DNA from: a virus
Virus record (IMG/VR): IMGVR_UViG_3300014720_000101
Span: 1 to 33,601 of that record
Length of the DNA: 33,601 nucleotides
Strand: one strand, 5' to 3'
The notes beneath the pieces are model-generated. The model was not told where the DNA came from. It did not search any database and was given only the letters and a program-made list of their open reading frames with translations. Positions 24,607 through 32,543 of the stretch are shown here, one piece after another (position 1 is the stretch's first letter; the number at the start of each line of letters is the position of its first letter). A program made the translations under genes and the position numbers.

Positions 24607-27600
24607 CAAATCCTTTGGAGAGCTCAATTGAGAGAATTGTCGCCGCCTTAGGACGGTACTACGGTGCTGTGTCCCGAGATGGATTTATATCTCTATTGCT
24701 GAGCAGAAATCAGAATCTTCCTCTTGATATTTTTGAGGCACCACCTCTCACTCCTGCCTCAATTGTTGCACGCGCTCTGCTGAATCTCACGGACGGAAGC
24801 CTCACAACCCCTAGACTCATTAATAGCATTAACGACCTCATAGCAGGATCTGGTAGAAGCGCAGGAGATCCCTCTCCAACGAGTGACGAGGTGTCAGACC
24901 TCATATCCACAATTAGAATCCTCTACGAGCCTAGGTTTAGCGACAGCTCAGGTATTATTTTGACGCCTAGTTCCGTTCCTACAGTTGGAGCCTCTCCTCA
25001 GGGTGTCCATCGCAGTGACGACCAGTTCTCAATGCGTGCAATTGCAGGCCTTCCTGAGACTTCGCCTGTCAACAGCAACAGCGGCTCTCCGGACCCAACA
25101 GGTCGAACGCTGTCCATGGTGCAGGTCTTCGCTAACAGGCTTTCTCCTGCGTCTAGAGATATGGGCGCGCTGTCCCTGTTCATGAACTCAATTCCGACAA
25201 TAGAGATAAGCAGGGCTGTTCCCTTTATTGACGTTGTGCTAATACAGGAGGGCGCACAGCTAGACTCAACAGGCAGAATAAATAGTTTATCACTAGGACA
25301 ATTTCTCCTTGGAAATGACACTGTCGATCCTGCAAGTCCTCAAGCAGTTATTCTCGGAGCAAATGATGCTGCAGTTGTTGCTGAGAACGACAGAGAGCCT
25401 ATGTTTGAGAGGACTGCTGCAGACTCAGAAGAGGTTCGACCCATGCCTATCTCAACAGCGGGTATGGAGCTCTTCACGTCGCCGCAGACGCTAGTTCCTG
25501 GTGATGAGTTTCACTACGAGGATGACTCTCCTGAGGTCGGAGGAGACGCTGCTCCCGGAGCGACTCCGAACTCAGTGCTGAGACGTCAAGCTCCTGTTAT
25601 TGATAGGTTTAGGCCTCTAATGACCCTCAAGAACCTTAGCCTCTCTGTCGTGCCATCTGGCGGAATGATGTCATACAAGTCAGCGAGAATGACGCTGGTC
25701 TTACACGACAGGTCACGTCTTGCTGAGGTTGCGGTGTTCGTGAGGCCCGCACTGTACGGAACTACTCACCTGATGATAGAGTACGGATGGGCACACCCAG
25801 ACGCGCAGCCGCAGAACTCTGAGACTTCTGCTGATCCCACCAATCTTTTTGCCGCCTTTATAGGCTCTCTGCGATCTCGTGAGAAGTATCAGATTGTAAA
25901 CTCAAGCTTCAGTTTTGATGATGCGGGACAAGTTGAGATACAGCTCACACTCTCCATGCTCTCATCACGTGCAGCCCGACAGGTGCACATTGGCCTCGGT
26001 CCTGATAATGATGACCATTTCAGGACTGTGACCAATATTACGAGGATGATCTCAGCAATTAGGGACAGGATGGACTCAACTACATATGAGTCAATAAGCG
26101 GCGAGGGAGATATTCTCGGTGCACTGACAAATCCTAGCAGCGTCTTAAGTCTCTCCGCAGACATGCGTCGAGCAATTAGACGCCTAATGACAGTCACAAA
26201 TGACAGAAATCAGACAAACACAACACTTACCGAGTTGGGAGAGCAGCTCACTGCGCTCTTGGGAACAACAGGAGGTGCTAGAAGCAGACCTGCAACGTCT
26301 ACATCAGGACAGGCAGACACTCCCGCTTCAGGACAGGCAGGCACTCCCGCTTCAGGACAGGCAGGCACTCCCGCTTCAGGACAGGCAGGTGCTGCAGCAT
26401 CTCCTCCAGCAGCATCTTCTGCACGAACGCCTAGAAGAGTTGGAGCGATCGAGGAGCTTCGTTCTAGCATTACAGAAAATATTAGAAGAAAGGTCGAAAA
26501 TTTGTGGAGGACTTCAGACCCATTCTTTACACCTGTCACGGTGGGCACACCAATAACAAATCCAGCTAACTACGTTTCTTTTGGCAAGGTGATGGCCTCT
26601 TTTGTAGGATCATCAGTAGCGGAGTCTGAGCACTATAAGGACGTTCAGATAATATTCTATAATTTCAATGACAAGGCCTCATTTATGGCGAACAGGAACA
26701 TCGCTTCGTTCCCAATACCCAAGGACGACTTTCAGAGCACGCTCGAGGGAGAGCTTGCTCAGCTTGTCAATATGCCTATAGAGACTTTTATAAGTTTTCT
26801 AAGCACCTACTTCCTTTCTGATCCTGGCGCGCATGCGTACGGATTTCAGTCGCTATATGAGTCGAGGAGAGACTCAGAGGACAGGTCGCTTCGTCAGTTG
26901 AGATCTAGATATAGAGACGACGATCCTCTTCTATTTAGCGATGAGCAGAGGGTCCTTCGTGATGCATATGGACCAGACGCTGCAGGGGATCTTGAGTTCA
27001 AGATGCCCACACTCCAGATGCACATGGAGGCGATTCCTGAGAACGGCGACGACAATGCACAGAACACAGTCCTCAGGATTCACATATTCGACTCTCAGGG
27101 CTCCACATATTCCACACTGCAGACCTTTTTGGACGCCTCGAGCAGCAGGTCTATAGGGCTGATAAACACTGCTGCTCAGAATGCGTCTATGTCGCTAAAT
27201 CGTGTCACGACAGACACGGGGACTTCCACTGCGTCCGAGTCTGTCTCTGATGTCGCAGAGTTTAATAGACAGATAGCAGAGGCGCAGAGAATTGGTCTGC
27301 TCGAGCAGTGGCCGCCAACGTCATCAGGTACACCCACAGCTTCTACACCAAGCCGCACCACTGCACCTCGATTTAGAATTGTGGGAGGATTCTCTGCCCT
27401 GAAGAGCTTTATTATGCGGACAATGCCCAGTGTGAGGTACGGGCAAGGAAGCTCTGGCATAATATCAGCTAAACTCTCATCTATGCAGGATCCTGCTCTC
27501 ACAACTGTCAACATGCAGCGTCAGGCTGAAAGCCCAGAGTCTCCGACGGGTGCCAGAGAGAGGGGTCTACCGCTTCAGGTGGCTCCTGTTGAGCTGACAC

Positions 27601-27860
27601 TGGAGACTTTTGGATGCCCTCTCTGGAACTTTGGTCAGCAGATCTTTGTTGACTTTGGCACGGGCACAACAGCAGATGGAATCTACGGTGTCATTGGAAT
27701 TGACCATGACTTGGAGCAGGGGCAGTTTAAGACCACTGTGAAGCTCACCATGATGAGCTCCTACGCGAGGTTCAACTCCCTGTTCAATAACCTCGAGAAC
27801 GCTCTCGCTGCAGTCGAGGGCATTGAGTCAGGAGCGAGCTCCGGAGACGGCGCCTCATAA
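24603..27860 (+). CDS. Large baseplate hub-like structural protein (1085 aa)
   Basis: A 1085-residue protein with a GTG start overlapping the LysM gene stop (GTGA). The region about 340-420 (LMTLKNLSLSVVPSGGMMSY, ARMTLVLHDRSRLAEV, THLMIEYGWAHPD) and the C-terminus (about 990-1060: VAPVELTLETFGCPLWNFGQ, IFVDFGTGTTADGIYGVIGI, FKTTVKLTM) resemble hub proteins of contractile tails, beta-rich domains that cap the tube. A Gly/Ala/Ser/Pro repeat stretch at about 565-600 is encoded by a 24-base tandem repeat and forms a flexible linker. It closes the tail operon; a 35-base gap without a clear terminator follows. Exact role (hub or wedge) is inferred. Confidence 0.68.
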   Translation: MTNPLESSIERIVAALGRYYGAVSRDGFISLLLSRNQNLPLDIFEAPPLTPASIVARALLNLTDGSLTTPRLINSINDLIAGSGRSAGDPSPTSDEVSDLISTIRILYEPRFSDSSGIILTPSSVPTVGASPQGVHRSDDQFSMRAIAGLPETSPVNSNSGSPDPTGRTLSMVQVFANRLSPASRDMGALSLFMNSIPTIEISRAVPFIDVVLIQEGAQLDSTGRINSLSLGQFLLGNDTVDPASPQAVILGANDAAVVAENDREPMFERTAADSEEVRPMPISTAGMELFTSPQTLVPGDEFHYEDDSPEVGGDAAPGATPNSVLRRQAPVIDRFRPLMTLKNLSLSVVPSGGMMSYKSARMTLVLHDRSRLAEVAVFVRPALYGTTHLMIEYGWAHPDAQPQNSETSADPTNLFAAFIGSLRSREKYQIVNSSFSFDDAGQVEIQLTLSMLSSRAARQVHIGLGPDNDDHFRTVTNITRMISAIRDRMDSTTYESISGEGDILGALTNPSSVLSLSADMRRAIRRLMTVTNDRNQTNTTLTELGEQLTALLGTTGGARSRPATSTSGQADTPASGQAGTPASGQAGTPASGQAGAAASPPAASSARTPRRVGAIEELRSSITENIRRKVENLWRTSDPFFTPVTVGTPITNPANYVSFGKVMASFVGSSVAESEHYKDVQIIFYNFNDKASFMANRNIASFPIPKDDFQSTLEGELAQLVNMPIETFISFLSTYFLSDPGAHAYGFQSLYESRRDSEDRSLRQLRSRYRDDDPLLFSDEQRVLRDAYGPDAAGDLEFKMPTLQMHMEAIPENGDDNAQNTVLRIHIFDSQGSTYSTLQTFLDASSSRSIGLINTAAQNASMSLNRVTTDTGTSTASESVSDVAEFNRQIAEAQRIGLLEQWPPTSSGTPTASTPSRTTAPRFRIVGGFSALKSFIMRTMPSVRYGQGSSGIISAKLSSMQDPALTTVNMQRQAESPESPTGARERGLPLQVAPVELTLETFGCPLWNFGQQIFVDFGTGTTADGIYGVIGIDHDLEQGQFKTTVKLTMMSSYARFNSLFNNLENALAAVEGIESGASSGDGAS
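26304..26390 (+). repeat. 24-bp tandem repeat, about 3.6 copies, in coding sequence
   Basis: A 24-base unit starting at 26304, 26328, 26352 and 26376 (last copy partial) encodes the octapeptide SGQAGTPA repeated; the first copy differs by one base (Asp for Gly). Being a multiple of three, copy number can vary without frameshift, so linker length is likely variable between relatives. Confidence 0.9.
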
Positions 27861-27895
27861 TTGTATTTCTCCCTCTTTTTGTCTAAAATTTAGCC

Positions 27896-29101
27896 ATGAG
27901 AGTGTGTATAGACAGATCCACACTGGGCACGCCCATGACGCTTATCGTGAACGACGATGGAACATTTGAGTGGGGAAGCCCCGATGCCTGTGACGTGTGC
28001 CTCTTTTGCAGGGACGCGTGCGACGTGCCCCTTGAGGACCTGGCACAGATGAGCGGCGTTGATCTCTCGCACCTGACCCTGTCTCCACCTGCGCAGGCTG
28101 TCGCATTTAAGACCTTGGGCGTTGATCCCGTCTCTGTGCCGTGGCATCTCGCCCTCGGACGTGAGGAGTTCTCGAGGCGAATGCGGGACATATCCCAGAC
28201 GGTCCAGGGTGTATCCAGAGATCATCAACTGATGAAGTATGTCCAAACATATAGGCAGTGTCGAAAGTTCCTCAGAGGCCTCTCTAGGCATCCCGTCGAT
28301 CCCGGCACTGTTCGCCAGCTTATCGCGGACTGTGAAAGCGGTCTCTCTGTCATTAAGACGCTCAAGAGCTTTATGCCGGAGGAGGACGGTCTGGCACCCA
28401 GGGTGGTCTACAGTCAGACGTCGACAGCGACGGGAAGGCTCATCGTCGAGAGGGGACCGTCGATCCTGACGCTCCCAAAGGACCACAAGCGCCTCATCTC
28501 ACCCAGGCCGGGCAGCATCATCTGTGAGGTGGACTACGTGTCCCTAGAGCCTCGCCTTGTCCTGCTCCTCGGAGGTCGCGAAGCACCCGATGACATCTAC
28601 GAACACATGGGAAGGACGCTTTTTGGCGGCGAGATCACAAGAAAGTCCGCCAAGCTCGCCACTCTCAGCGCTCTATACGGCTCCTCTGAGGGTCTTGTCG
28701 CGTCCTTCACAGGTTCTGCGACTTCAGCCAGGACCGCAGTCAAGCGGGTGGCAGACTACTTTGGGGTCGAAGACCTGTCTAGAAAGCTGAGGTATGAGAT
28801 AAGTCAGGGACCTCTAAGAAATTTCTACGGACGCCCACTCCTGGAGGTCACAGGTTCCGACAGGGACGCGAAGCTCATCAATCACTACATTCAGTCATCC
28901 GCGGTCGACACAGCCCTACTGGGCTTCGCACAGCTGTCTGGAAGGGTAAAGGATCTGGGCGCATCACCTATTTATGTGATACACGACTCGGTCATCTTTG
29001 ACGTTCCCACATCTCGCAGCGAGGATTTCTTGCGGGAGTGCGATCGAGGAGTTGGTCTAGACGTGGGAAGATTTAACCTGAAGGCGAGCGTGCTGTCATG
29101 A
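27896..29101 (+). CDS. Minimal family A DNA polymerase-like protein
   Basis: A 401-residue protein with the palm-fingers core of family A polymerases. TGRL (179-182) is the fingers/palm entry motif. Motif A is VDYVSLEPR with D213 and the steric-gate type E218 (Pol I DYSQIELR). Motif B is RKSAKLATLSALYG with R249, K253 and Y261 (Pol I RRSAK...YG). Motif C is VIHDSVIFDV with D364, where the usual Glu after Asp is Ser. The Glu in motif A suggests DNA rather than RNA synthesis. There is no 3'-5' exonuclease domain, and the N-terminal 170 residues are too short for a normal thumb; they contain a cluster C32, C35, C38, C42 that could bind metal or Fe-S. Its role (repair, priming or replication) is unknown. 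It overlaps the next gene by ATGA. Confidence 0.8.
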   Translation: MRVCIDRSTLGTPMTLIVNDDGTFEWGSPDACDVCLFCRDACDVPLEDLAQMSGVDLSHLTLSPPAQAVAFKTLGVDPVSVPWHLALGREEFSRRMRDISQTVQGVSRDHQLMKYVQTYRQCRKFLRGLSRHPVDPGTVRQLIADCESGLSVIKTLKSFMPEEDGLAPRVVYSQTSTATGRLIVERGPSILTLPKDHKRLISPRPGSIICEVDYVSLEPRLVLLLGGREAPDDIYEHMGRTLFGGEITRKSAKLATLSALYGSSEGLVASFTGSATSARTAVKRVADYFGVEDLSRKLRYEISQGPLRNFYGRPLLEVTGSDRDAKLINHYIQSSAVDTALLGFAQLSGRVKDLGASPIYVIHDSVIFDVPTSRSEDFLRECDRGVGLDVGRFNLKASVLS

Positions 29102-29619
29102 GAAATATTTCTAACAAGAGTAGCGTCACGGAGCATCTTATGGTTCTTTTTGAGAAAACAGATTCTCCAGCACCGACACCTCCAAAAAATGCACCTACAT
29201 CTGGTCGTCGTGCGTCTGGTCGTGATGCGAAGATTCAAGGACGTCCAGGCAGCGGAAGGGTCTCGGGCAGTGTCGCAGGACTTGCGAGCACAGATCCTAG
29301 TACACTTTTGTCTAAACTAAACATCACTCAAGAAAGAGTGACAGGTGAAAATGACATAGAAAAAGTGATGTCTATACTGAATGCTGCTCTTGAAAACGGT
29401 GTTATGAGTGAGGCATTTTCTAGTGTTGAGTCATTTAAAGGCAGAGACATGCTTAGAGTTGCAAGAAAGACAGAAGAGATAAGTGATAGAGACGCTTCAC
29501 TATACATTCGTTCGATACTTTCTGCAGCAGAACAATCTCTAAATTTAGGCTTACAAAATTCTGTAACGGTAAGCCCTTCTAAGGAAAGTGTTCTAATACA
29601 ATTCAGAAGCATCCCATAA
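29098..29619 (+). CDS. Unknown protein (173 aa)
   Basis: A 173-residue protein whose ATG lies within the ATGA overlap with the polymerase-like gene. The N-terminal 60 residues are Pro/Gly/Arg-rich and disordered (SPAPTPPKNAPTSGRRASGR). The C-terminal 110 residues are helical (ENDIEKVMSILNAALENGVM). A/T-ending codons predominate. No family is recognised. Coupling to the polymerase-like gene may point to a shared process, but nothing in the sequence specifies it. Confidence 0.6.
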   Translation: MRNISNKSSVTEHLMVLFEKTDSPAPTPPKNAPTSGRRASGRDAKIQGRPGSGRVSGSVAGLASTDPSTLLSKLNITQERVTGENDIEKVMSILNAALENGVMSEAFSSVESFKGRDMLRVARKTEEISDRDASLYIRSILSAAEQSLNLGLQNSVTVSPSKESVLIQFRSIP

Positions 29620-29629
29620 AATTGCTCTC

Positions 29630-30193
29630 ATGAGCACAGACAATATTGAAAAAAATTGGAATAAGTTCGACTCTCTCTGCAAGCGGTTTGATGATGAGGG
29701 GCTCAATGAGCTTCTCGACCAGCTTGGTGAGAGACTGGCAGTATGCCCAGCGTCCATCAAGACCGAGTATCCAGGCTGCTTTGCTGGAGGACTTGTAGAT
29801 CAAGCGCTGAGAGTCTCAAGTGTCATGAGAAAGATCAATGACACGCTGGACGAGGATCAGCGTGCTCCCGTTCCACAGATCCTGAAGGTAGGCCTGCTGC
29901 ACGACATTGGAAAAGTGGGAGATCTAGAAGCGGACCACTTTCTTGACCAGGACTCGGATTGGCACAGGGAGAAGCTGGGTCAGCTCTACAAGTACAATGA
30001 CGCGCTTCCAAAGATGACATACGCACATAGATCACTGTATCTCCTCCAGCACTTTGGTGTGAAGCTTGACGCTGTTGAGTGGGAGGCAATCGCAACCGCG
30101 GGAGGCCCACACCTCGAGGAGAACAGATTCTACGTAGGATCTAAAAACCGTCTCGCCAAGATTCTCTCGTCTGCTAGACTGCTCTCACAGTAG
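29630..30193 (+). CDS. HD-domain phosphohydrolase-like protein
   Basis: A 187-residue HD-superfamily protein. The core is ILKVGLLHDIGKVGD with the metal-binding pair H91-D92, preceded by YPGCFAGGLVDQALRV and followed by YAHRSLYLLQHFGVKL. HD proteins hydrolyse nucleotide phosphates or cyclic nucleotides and are common in T4-like environmental phages. The first metal-ligand His, expected in the GLVDHxLRV helix, is Gln (Q58, codon CAA), so activity may be altered or the ligand replaced. A nucleotide-pool or second-messenger role is inferred from family. The ATG has no strong SD. It starts 10 bases after the previous gene. Confidence 0.75.
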   Translation: MSTDNIEKNWNKFDSLCKRFDDEGLNELLDQLGERLAVCPASIKTEYPGCFAGGLVDQALRVSSVMRKINDTLDEDQRAPVPQILKVGLLHDIGKVGDLEADHFLDQDSDWHREKLGQLYKYNDALPKMTYAHRSLYLLQHFGVKLDAVEWEAIATAGGPHLEENRFYVGSKNRLAKILSSARLLSQ

Positions 30194-30208
30194 CAGATAT
30201 TTACTGAC

Positions 30209-30802
30209 ATGACACAGAGCGTGCTGCGAAGTCTTGTCAGAGAAATTTTGCTCCTTGAGAGGAAGCCCTCCCAGGGAGGAGTGAAACGTCCAAGAGTGAA
30301 ACGTCCAAAAGACAGAAATCCCCCTATAACTGTTGTGAAGAACGGCGAGGAGAAGCACATTCTGCTAGAGCCTGACTACACACGTCCACGCTACACACAT
30401 TCACTTAAAGATATTGATGAGGCCTCGAGCGCTGGCGCTGCATTTGGACCTGGCGTTGATCCTGCTGGAACGCACTCTGTCTCAGATGTCTCTGTCTCAG
30501 ATGGAAATAAGCCAGGACGCACCTCCTTTAAGACAGTTGACACAACAGGTGCATGTGAGGGGCCGCCGTGTGATGATGATGACTCCAGCGACATTGACAT
30601 TGACATTGACATTGACGTTGTCGAGGAGTCAGGCAGAGCCTTGCAAAATGATGTCGATGAGAATGACGAATCGTCAGGTGCAGGTGCAGTCGCAGGATTC
30701 ACAGCACCGCTTGGCTATGTTCCCATGTCTAACCAAATTGGTGTCGTTCGACGCGCATACGGCGGCAGAACTAGACGAAGAAAAAAGAAAAGTAGAAATT
30801 GA
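30209..30802 (+). CDS. Unknown, probably structural protein with LRSLVRE motif and Asp/Ile repeat
   Basis: A 197-residue protein. It begins MTQSVLRSLVREILLLERK, the same basic-amphipathic N-terminal motif as the protein at 14428. A basic segment (GGVKRPRVKRPK) follows, then a long acidic region with CDDDDSSDIDIDIDIDVVEE, encoded partly by a repeated ATTGAC hexamer. The C-terminus is hydrophobic then very basic (AGFTAPLGYVPM, then RRAYGGRTRRRKKKSRN). The opposite charge blocks and shared N-terminal motif suggest a virion-packaged or capsid-associated protein, but this is inference. No strong SD precedes the ATG at 30209, so the start is tentative. Confidence 0.6.
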   Translation: MTQSVLRSLVREILLLERKPSQGGVKRPRVKRPKDRNPPITVVKNGEEKHILLEPDYTRPRYTHSLKDIDEASSAGAAFGPGVDPAGTHSVSDVSVSDGNKPGRTSFKTVDTTGACEGPPCDDDDSSDIDIDIDIDVVEESGRALQNDVDENDESSGAGAVAGFTAPLGYVPMSNQIGVVRRAYGGRTRRRKKKSRN

Positions 30803-30914
30803 TTTCAACCACACATTTGACACTTTGGATTTGCTTGAACATTTGACGATTAGAGGCTAATCTTTAATAGCTAATGTCCAAGAACATTTGAGCATTAGAA
30901 AATGAGGTACTAAT
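30803..30914 (+). promoter_or_regulatory. Leader of the gp32-like gene with direct and inverted repeats
   Basis: This 112-base gap holds an 18-base imperfect direct repeat, GAACATTTGACGATTAGA (30837-30854) and GAACATTTGAGCATTAGA (30882-30899), 45 bases apart. It also holds a hairpin, GATTAG (30848-30853) with CTAATC (30857-30862). TTGACG (30843-30848) with TAATAG (30865-30870) could be a weak sigma70-like promoter. The repeats could be operator sites for ssDNA-binding protein autoregulation, as known for T4 gp32 mRNA; this is inferred. Confidence 0.4.
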
Positions 30915-31733
30915 ATGGCAATTAATTTTGATGCGATTCGTAAGAAGTTGAATAAGCTCTCTGGCCAGAACAGCAAGCGCGACATTATGTGGCGTCCTGC
31001 TGAGGGTGAGGAGCACACCGTTCGTTTGGTCGCGTTTCCTGACAACGACGGCCAGCCCTTCAAGGAGCGCTGGTTCTACTACAACATTGGAAATAGTCCG
31101 GGTCTCCTTGCACCGTACCAGTTCGGTCGTCCCGATCCGATCCAGGAGCTCATCAACAAGCTCCGCGACGACGACAACAAGGAGTCCTACGAGCTCGCCA
31201 AGAAGCTCTATCCCAAGATGCGTGCCTACGCTGCTGTCGTAGTTCGCGGTGAGGAGGACAAGGGCGTGCGACTCTGGGCCTTTGGCAAGCAGGTGTATCA
31301 GTCTCTCCTGAACATCATGCTCGATGAGGACTATGGTGATATCACCGACCCGAAGACGGGACGAGATGTCAAGGTCTCCTGCAGCAAGGCCAACGGTAAG
31401 ACATATGCGTCCACAGACGTCATGCCCCGCGGTAAGGCGTCTCCCCTCTCCGAGTCGCCAGACAAGGCGAAGCAGTGGATGTCCAGCATCCCGAACCTCG
31501 ATGAGCTCTTCACTGAGAAGTCGTACGAGGAGCTCGAGAAGATCGTCAATGACTGGATCAATGGAGACATGTCTGCCTCCTCTGACGGCACTTCAAGAGG
31601 TGAGTCGAAGATGGAATCTGCTCCTGCACCAGCTGATGTCTCCGCTGATGAGGCACCCAAGGCAAAGGCAAGCCAGAAGCCGGGCGGAAAGTTCAAGAGC
31701 CTCGAGGACGCGTTCGCTGACCTCGAGGACTGA
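30915..31733 (+). CDS. 32: Single-stranded DNA-binding protein, gp32-like
   Basis: A 272-residue homologue of T4 gp32 (301 aa), which coats ssDNA during replication, recombination and repair. A basic N-terminal arm (FDAIRKKLNKLSGQNSKRD) is followed by MWRPAEGEEHTVRLVAFP, the typical start of the OB fold, then KERWFYYNI and VRLWAFGKQVYQSLLNIM. A Ser/Ala/Pro linker leads to the acidic tail LEDAFADLED, the gp32 C-terminal partner-binding tail. The Cys/His zinc ligands of T4 gp32 are not evident. It lies just before uvsX, its functional partner, and ends with a strong terminator. Codons are C/G-ending, consistent with high expression. Confidence 0.87.
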   Translation: MAINFDAIRKKLNKLSGQNSKRDIMWRPAEGEEHTVRLVAFPDNDGQPFKERWFYYNIGNSPGLLAPYQFGRPDPIQELINKLRDDDNKESYELAKKLYPKMRAYAAVVVRGEEDKGVRLWAFGKQVYQSLLNIMLDEDYGDITDPKTGRDVKVSCSKANGKTYASTDVMPRGKASPLSESPDKAKQWMSSIPNLDELFTEKSYEELEKIVNDWINGDMSASSDGTSRGESKMESAPAPADVSADEAPKAKASQKPGGKFKSLEDAFADLED

Positions 31734-31758
31734 AAATAACTTAGAATTAGCTTAGTCA

Positions 31759-31796
31759 GCAAGCGTGCCTCCGCAAGAGGCACGCTTGCGCTTTTT
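31759..31796 (+). terminator. Strong rho-independent terminator
   Basis: A perfect 13-bp stem, GCAAGCGTGCCTC (31759-31771) with GAGGCACGCTTGC (31777-31789), and a 5-base loop are followed by GCTTTTT. It separates the gp32-like gene from uvsX, suggesting that SSB mRNA is made separately or in excess. Confidence 0.93.
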
Positions 31797-31807
31797 ATGA
31801 GGTTTGA

Positions 31808-32491
31808 ATGGCAAAAAACACAGAGCAGGACAGCTTCACAGACGATCTAATCAAGTCACTCAACAAGTCACACGGTTCCCGTGTCGCTTACAACCTGGCC
31901 TTCGATGAGTCACCCACTCACGTGAAGCGCTGGATCAGCACGGGGTCCAAGCAGCTCGACTACATCATCTCCAACCGCAGGTCGGGCGGCCTTCCCGAGG
32001 GGCGCATCGTCGAGATCTTCGGCCCTCCGTCGATCGGTAAGTCGCACATTGCCATCCAGATCGCGCGCTCCACCCAGAAGATGGGCGGAATCGTGGTCTA
32101 CATCGACACGGAGAACGCCACCTCGGTCGAGAACCTGGGCCTGCTCGGCGTCGACGTCAAGAAACGCTTCGTCTACGTGGACACCCACTGCACTGAGGAG
32201 GTCCTCTCCATCGCGGAGGAGACCGTCCTGAAGGCGAAGGCGATGGACAAGGACGTGCCCGTCACCATCATCTGGGACTCGGTGGCAGCAACCTCGCCGA
32301 AGGCGGAGCTCACCGGTGACTACGACAAGGACTCGATCGGCCTCCAGGCCCGCGCGATCTCCAAGGGCATGCGCAAGATCACAGGCGTCATCGCCAACCA
32401 GAACGTGCTGCTCATCTGCTTGAACCAGATCCGCACGAAGATTGGATGCGTCGGTCCTGACACCGAGGTTTCTGTAAGAAAAGTGTCATGA
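31808..32491 (+). CDS. uvsX: UvsX/RecA-like recombinase, N-terminal part fused to a very short N-intein
   Basis: The first 213 residues are a RecA/UvsX recombinase: Walker A GPPSIGKS (72-79), VVYIDTENA, Walker B VTIIWDS (152-158), and LLICLNQIRTKIG ending at residue 213, where the DNA-binding L2/MFG region of RecA should follow. Instead the frame continues C214-VGPDTEVSVRKVS and stops. CVGPDTEV is a typical intein block A with the catalytic first Cys, so this is an N-extein plus 14-residue N-intein. GAGG at 31799-31802 serves the ATG. The enzyme core is C/G-rich in third positions. On its own the product lacks the rest of the ATPase core; the remainder is expected from the gene at 33348 by trans-splicing. 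Confidence 0.85.
   Translation: MAKNTEQDSFTDDLIKSLNKSHGSRVAYNLAFDESPTHVKRWISTGSKQLDYIISNRRSGGLPEGRIVEIFGPPSIGKSHIAIQIARSTQKMGGIVVYIDTENATSVENLGLLGVDVKKRFVYVDTHCTEEVLSIAEETVLKAKAMDKDVPVTIIWDSVAATSPKAELTGDYDKDSIGLQARAISKGMRKITGVIANQNVLLICLNQIRTKIGCVGPDTEVSVRKVS
32447..32488 (+). other. Putative split N-intein (block A only, 14 codons)
   Basis: Codons 214-227 of the recombinase frame read CVGPDTEVSVRKVS and lie exactly after the conserved RTKIG. Cys1 and the G-x-D-T-x-V pattern fit intein block A. Block B is absent here but found in the downstream frame (33348 onward), so the split lies between blocks A and B, as in atypical split inteins such as AceL-TerL. Confidence 0.75.
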
Positions 32492-32494
32492 AGT

Positions 32495-32543
32495 TTTCAA
32501 TCAACCTCTGACAAAGTATATTTATTGTCGAGATTGATTGAAA
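32495..32543 (+). promoter_or_regulatory. Hairpin over the start of homing endonuclease 3 with AT-rich loop
   Basis: The perfect 10-bp inverted repeat TTTCAATCAA (32495-32504) / TTGATTGAAA (32534-32543) includes the first base of the ATG at 32543. Inside it GACAA (32510-32514) pairs with TTGTC (32525-32529), with a few more pairs between (TCT/AGA), leaving the loop AGTATATTTA. The structure would block initiation on read-through mRNA from uvsX. The loop contains TATATTTA, similar to a T4-type late promoter, repeating the design seen before endonuclease 2. Confidence 0.6.

Noticed and set aside
30414-30860. Overlapping plus-strand frame of 148 codons
   Set aside because: Its composition mirrors the repeat of the 30209 gene in another frame and it has no SD. 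The 30209 frame has the LRSLVRE motif shared with another protein.
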